The position numbers and the translations under genes were made by a program. The notes beneath the pieces are model-generated. The model did not search any database. It had not been told where the DNA came from and worked only from the letters and a program-made list of their open reading frames with translations. This document shows positions 62,805 to 64,000 of a stretch of DNA of 64,000 bases, in pieces. Each line of letters opens with the position of its first letter. Position 1 is the first letter of the stretch. Source of the DNA: a bacterium (GTDB taxonomy: Bacteria > Armatimonadota > Fimbriimonadia > Fimbriimonadales > Fimbriimonadaceae); contig JAIXUN010000002.1 of the NCBI GenBank assembly GCA_027483535.1, positions 744,001-808,000 on the forward strand, given 5' to 3'.

Positions 62805-64000
62805 TCAAGCCCGCTCATGGAAGGTTCGGTTGATCACGTCTAGTTGCTGCTCTCGAGTCAACTTCACAAAGTTCACGGCGTATCCCGAGACTCGAATCGT
62901 GAGCTGAGGATACTTTTCGGGGTGCTCCATGGCGTCCTGGAGCATCTCCCGATTCAGCACATTCACGTTCATGTGGAAACCTTTGGCGCTGAAGTAGCCA
63001 TCCAGCGTTGCAGTGAGATTCTTGATCTGCTCTTCCTTCACCTTGCCGAGTGCAGAAGGGACGAGGCTGGTGGTGAGAGAGATTCCATCCCGAGCGCTTT
63101 CGTAAGGCAACTTCGCCACCGAAAGAGCGCTCGCGATGAACCCGAGTTTGTCTCGACCGTGCATCGGGTTGGCACCGGGAGCGAACGGTTCGCCTTTGCG
63201 CCTGCCGTCCGGTGTGTTGCCCGTTGCCTTTCCATAAACGACGTTGCTGGTGATGGTCAGCACGCTCTGAGTGTGGGTGGCGTTTCGATAAGTCGGAATC
63301 TGGCGAAGCTTGTGCATGAACTTCTCCACCAGGTCGACCGCGAACTTGTCCACGCGATCGTCGTTGTTGCCGAACTTCGGAAAGTCGCCTTCAACTTCGA
63401 AGTCCACAATCAGGCCCGTTTCGTCGCGAATCGGTTTCACGGTTGCGTATTTGATCGCGCTCAGACTGTCTGCCACCACCGAGAGCCCCGCGATTCCGAA
63501 CGCCATTGATCGGAACGGGTTGTAGTCGTGCAGAGCCATTTCAATTCGCTCGTAGGCGTACTTGTCGTGCATGTAGTGAATGCAGTTCATCGCGTTGACG
63601 TAGGTCTTCGCGAGCCAGTTCATGGTGTGCTCGAACTTGATCATCACCTCGTCGATGTCCAATTTGTCGCCTAGGACAGGCATCGATCGAGGGGCGATCT
63701 GGTCTCCCGACACTTCGTCTCTTCCGCCGTTGAGGGCGTAGAGGAGGCACTTGGCAAGGTTCACCCGAGCGCCGAACAACTGCATGTGCTTGCCAACGGT
63801 CATTGCCGAGACGCAACAGGCAATCGCGGTGTCGTCGCCAAAAGCGGAGCGCATGAGATCGTCGCTCTCGTACTGAATGCTGCTGGTGTCGATGGAAACT
63901 TTGCTGCAGAAGTTCTTGAACCCTTCCGGCAACTGGGGAGACCAGAAGACGGTCATGTTCGGCTCCGGTGCCGGGCCCAGGTTGTACAGCGTTTGCAGAT
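62805..64000 (-). CDS. pflB: Formate acetyltransferase (pyruvate formate-lyase), 3' part
   Basis: 398 codons of the C-terminal half; the frame stays open to the window edge ([12 protein letters not shown]), so the start lies beyond. It cleaves pyruvate with CoA into acetyl-CoA and formate under anaerobiosis. The active-site cysteine pair is in AIACCVSAM (about 63814-63819), and the glycyl-radical site is RVSGYAVNF near the C-terminus (about 62883). pflA follows after a short overlap or 40-base gap depending on its start. Confidence 0.97.
   Translation of the reverse strand, partial: LQTLYNLGPAPEPNMTVFWSPQLPEGFKNFCSKVSIDTSSIQYESDDLMRSAFGDDTAIACCVSAMTVGKHMQLFGARVNLAKCLLYALNGGRDEVSGDQIAPRSMPVLGDKLDIDEVMIKFEHTMNWLAKTYVNAMNCIHYMHDKYAYERIEMALHDYNPFRSMAFGIAGLSVVADSLSAIKYATVKPIRDETGLIVDFEVEGDFPKFGNNDDRVDKFAVDLVEKFMHKLRQIPTYRNATHTQSVLTITSNVVYGKATGNTPDGRRKGEPFAPGANPMHGRDKLGFIASALSVAKLPYESARDGISLTTSLVPSALGKVKEEQIKNLTATLDGYFSAKGFHMNVNVLNREMLQDAMEHPEKYPQLTIRVSGYAVNFVKLTREQQLDVINRTFHERA

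Overview
The window looks like chromosomal DNA from a diderm, moderately GC-rich bacterium of the Armatimonadota, most likely near the class Fimbriimonadia. The pointers are an H-X9-DG type prepilin-like protein, a TIGR03790-like protein, a PEP-CTERM surface protein, dockerin-bearing secreted enzymes, and an LptD plus LptF/G-type lipopolysaccharide export pair that implies an outer membrane. This placement comes from gene content only. I recognised no rRNA, tRNA, CRISPR array, insertion sequence or phage gene.

Layout. 1-5850: end of a sugar ABC permease, SRAP peptidase, purB, two alpha/beta hydrolases with a small unknown gene, gpsA. 6076-12555: a nucleotide-sugar 4,6-dehydratase, a fused E1 alpha-beta 2-oxoacid dehydrogenase, a small anchored protein, a PLP-dependent deaminase-like enzyme, sdhC. 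12686-14422: secreted GH9 glucanase. 14509-20829: the highlight, described below. 20883-27617: FlhG/MinD-like ATPase and partner, eno, a PEP-CTERM protein, a prepilin-like protein, DUF2752, truB-nrnA. 28744-39941: exopolysaccharide locus (glycosyltransferase, glmS, initiating sugar transferase, galE, Wzz/Wzc-like copolymerase, O-antigen ligase/polymerase-like protein, MBOAT and SGNH O-acetylation pair). 39943-49866: lptD and lptF/G-like permease, zinc-ribbon membrane protein, plsY, glnE, an endonuclease III-like gene, TIGR03790 protein. 50166-55027: manC, SIMPL protein, ABC-2 permease, GT39-like membrane protein. 55243-64000: subtilisin with dockerin, unknown gene, thioredoxin, DUF302 protein, large secreted protein, pflA and pflB (pflB runs off the window).

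The most interesting region is a five-gene, same-strand photosensory operon (14907-20781). It encodes a triple-repeat protein, a photoactive yellow protein (PYP) that keeps Tyr42, Glu46 and Cys69 (Halorhodospira numbering), an unknown protein, a CheA-derived pseudokinase with a CheW-like C-terminus, and one polypeptide fusing a p-coumarate:CoA ligase-like domain to a tyrosine ammonia-lyase-like domain. The last enzyme would make and activate the PYP chromophore. The unknown protein and the N-terminus of the CheA-like protein share a module I do not recognise, so they look like duplicated signalling partners. A foldable leader (14643-14755) lies upstream of the first gene, and intrinsic terminators bracket the unit.

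Several genes lack a Shine-Dalgarno but have a TANNNT -10-like box 6-10 bases before the start codon, which suggests leaderless transcription may be common in this organism.
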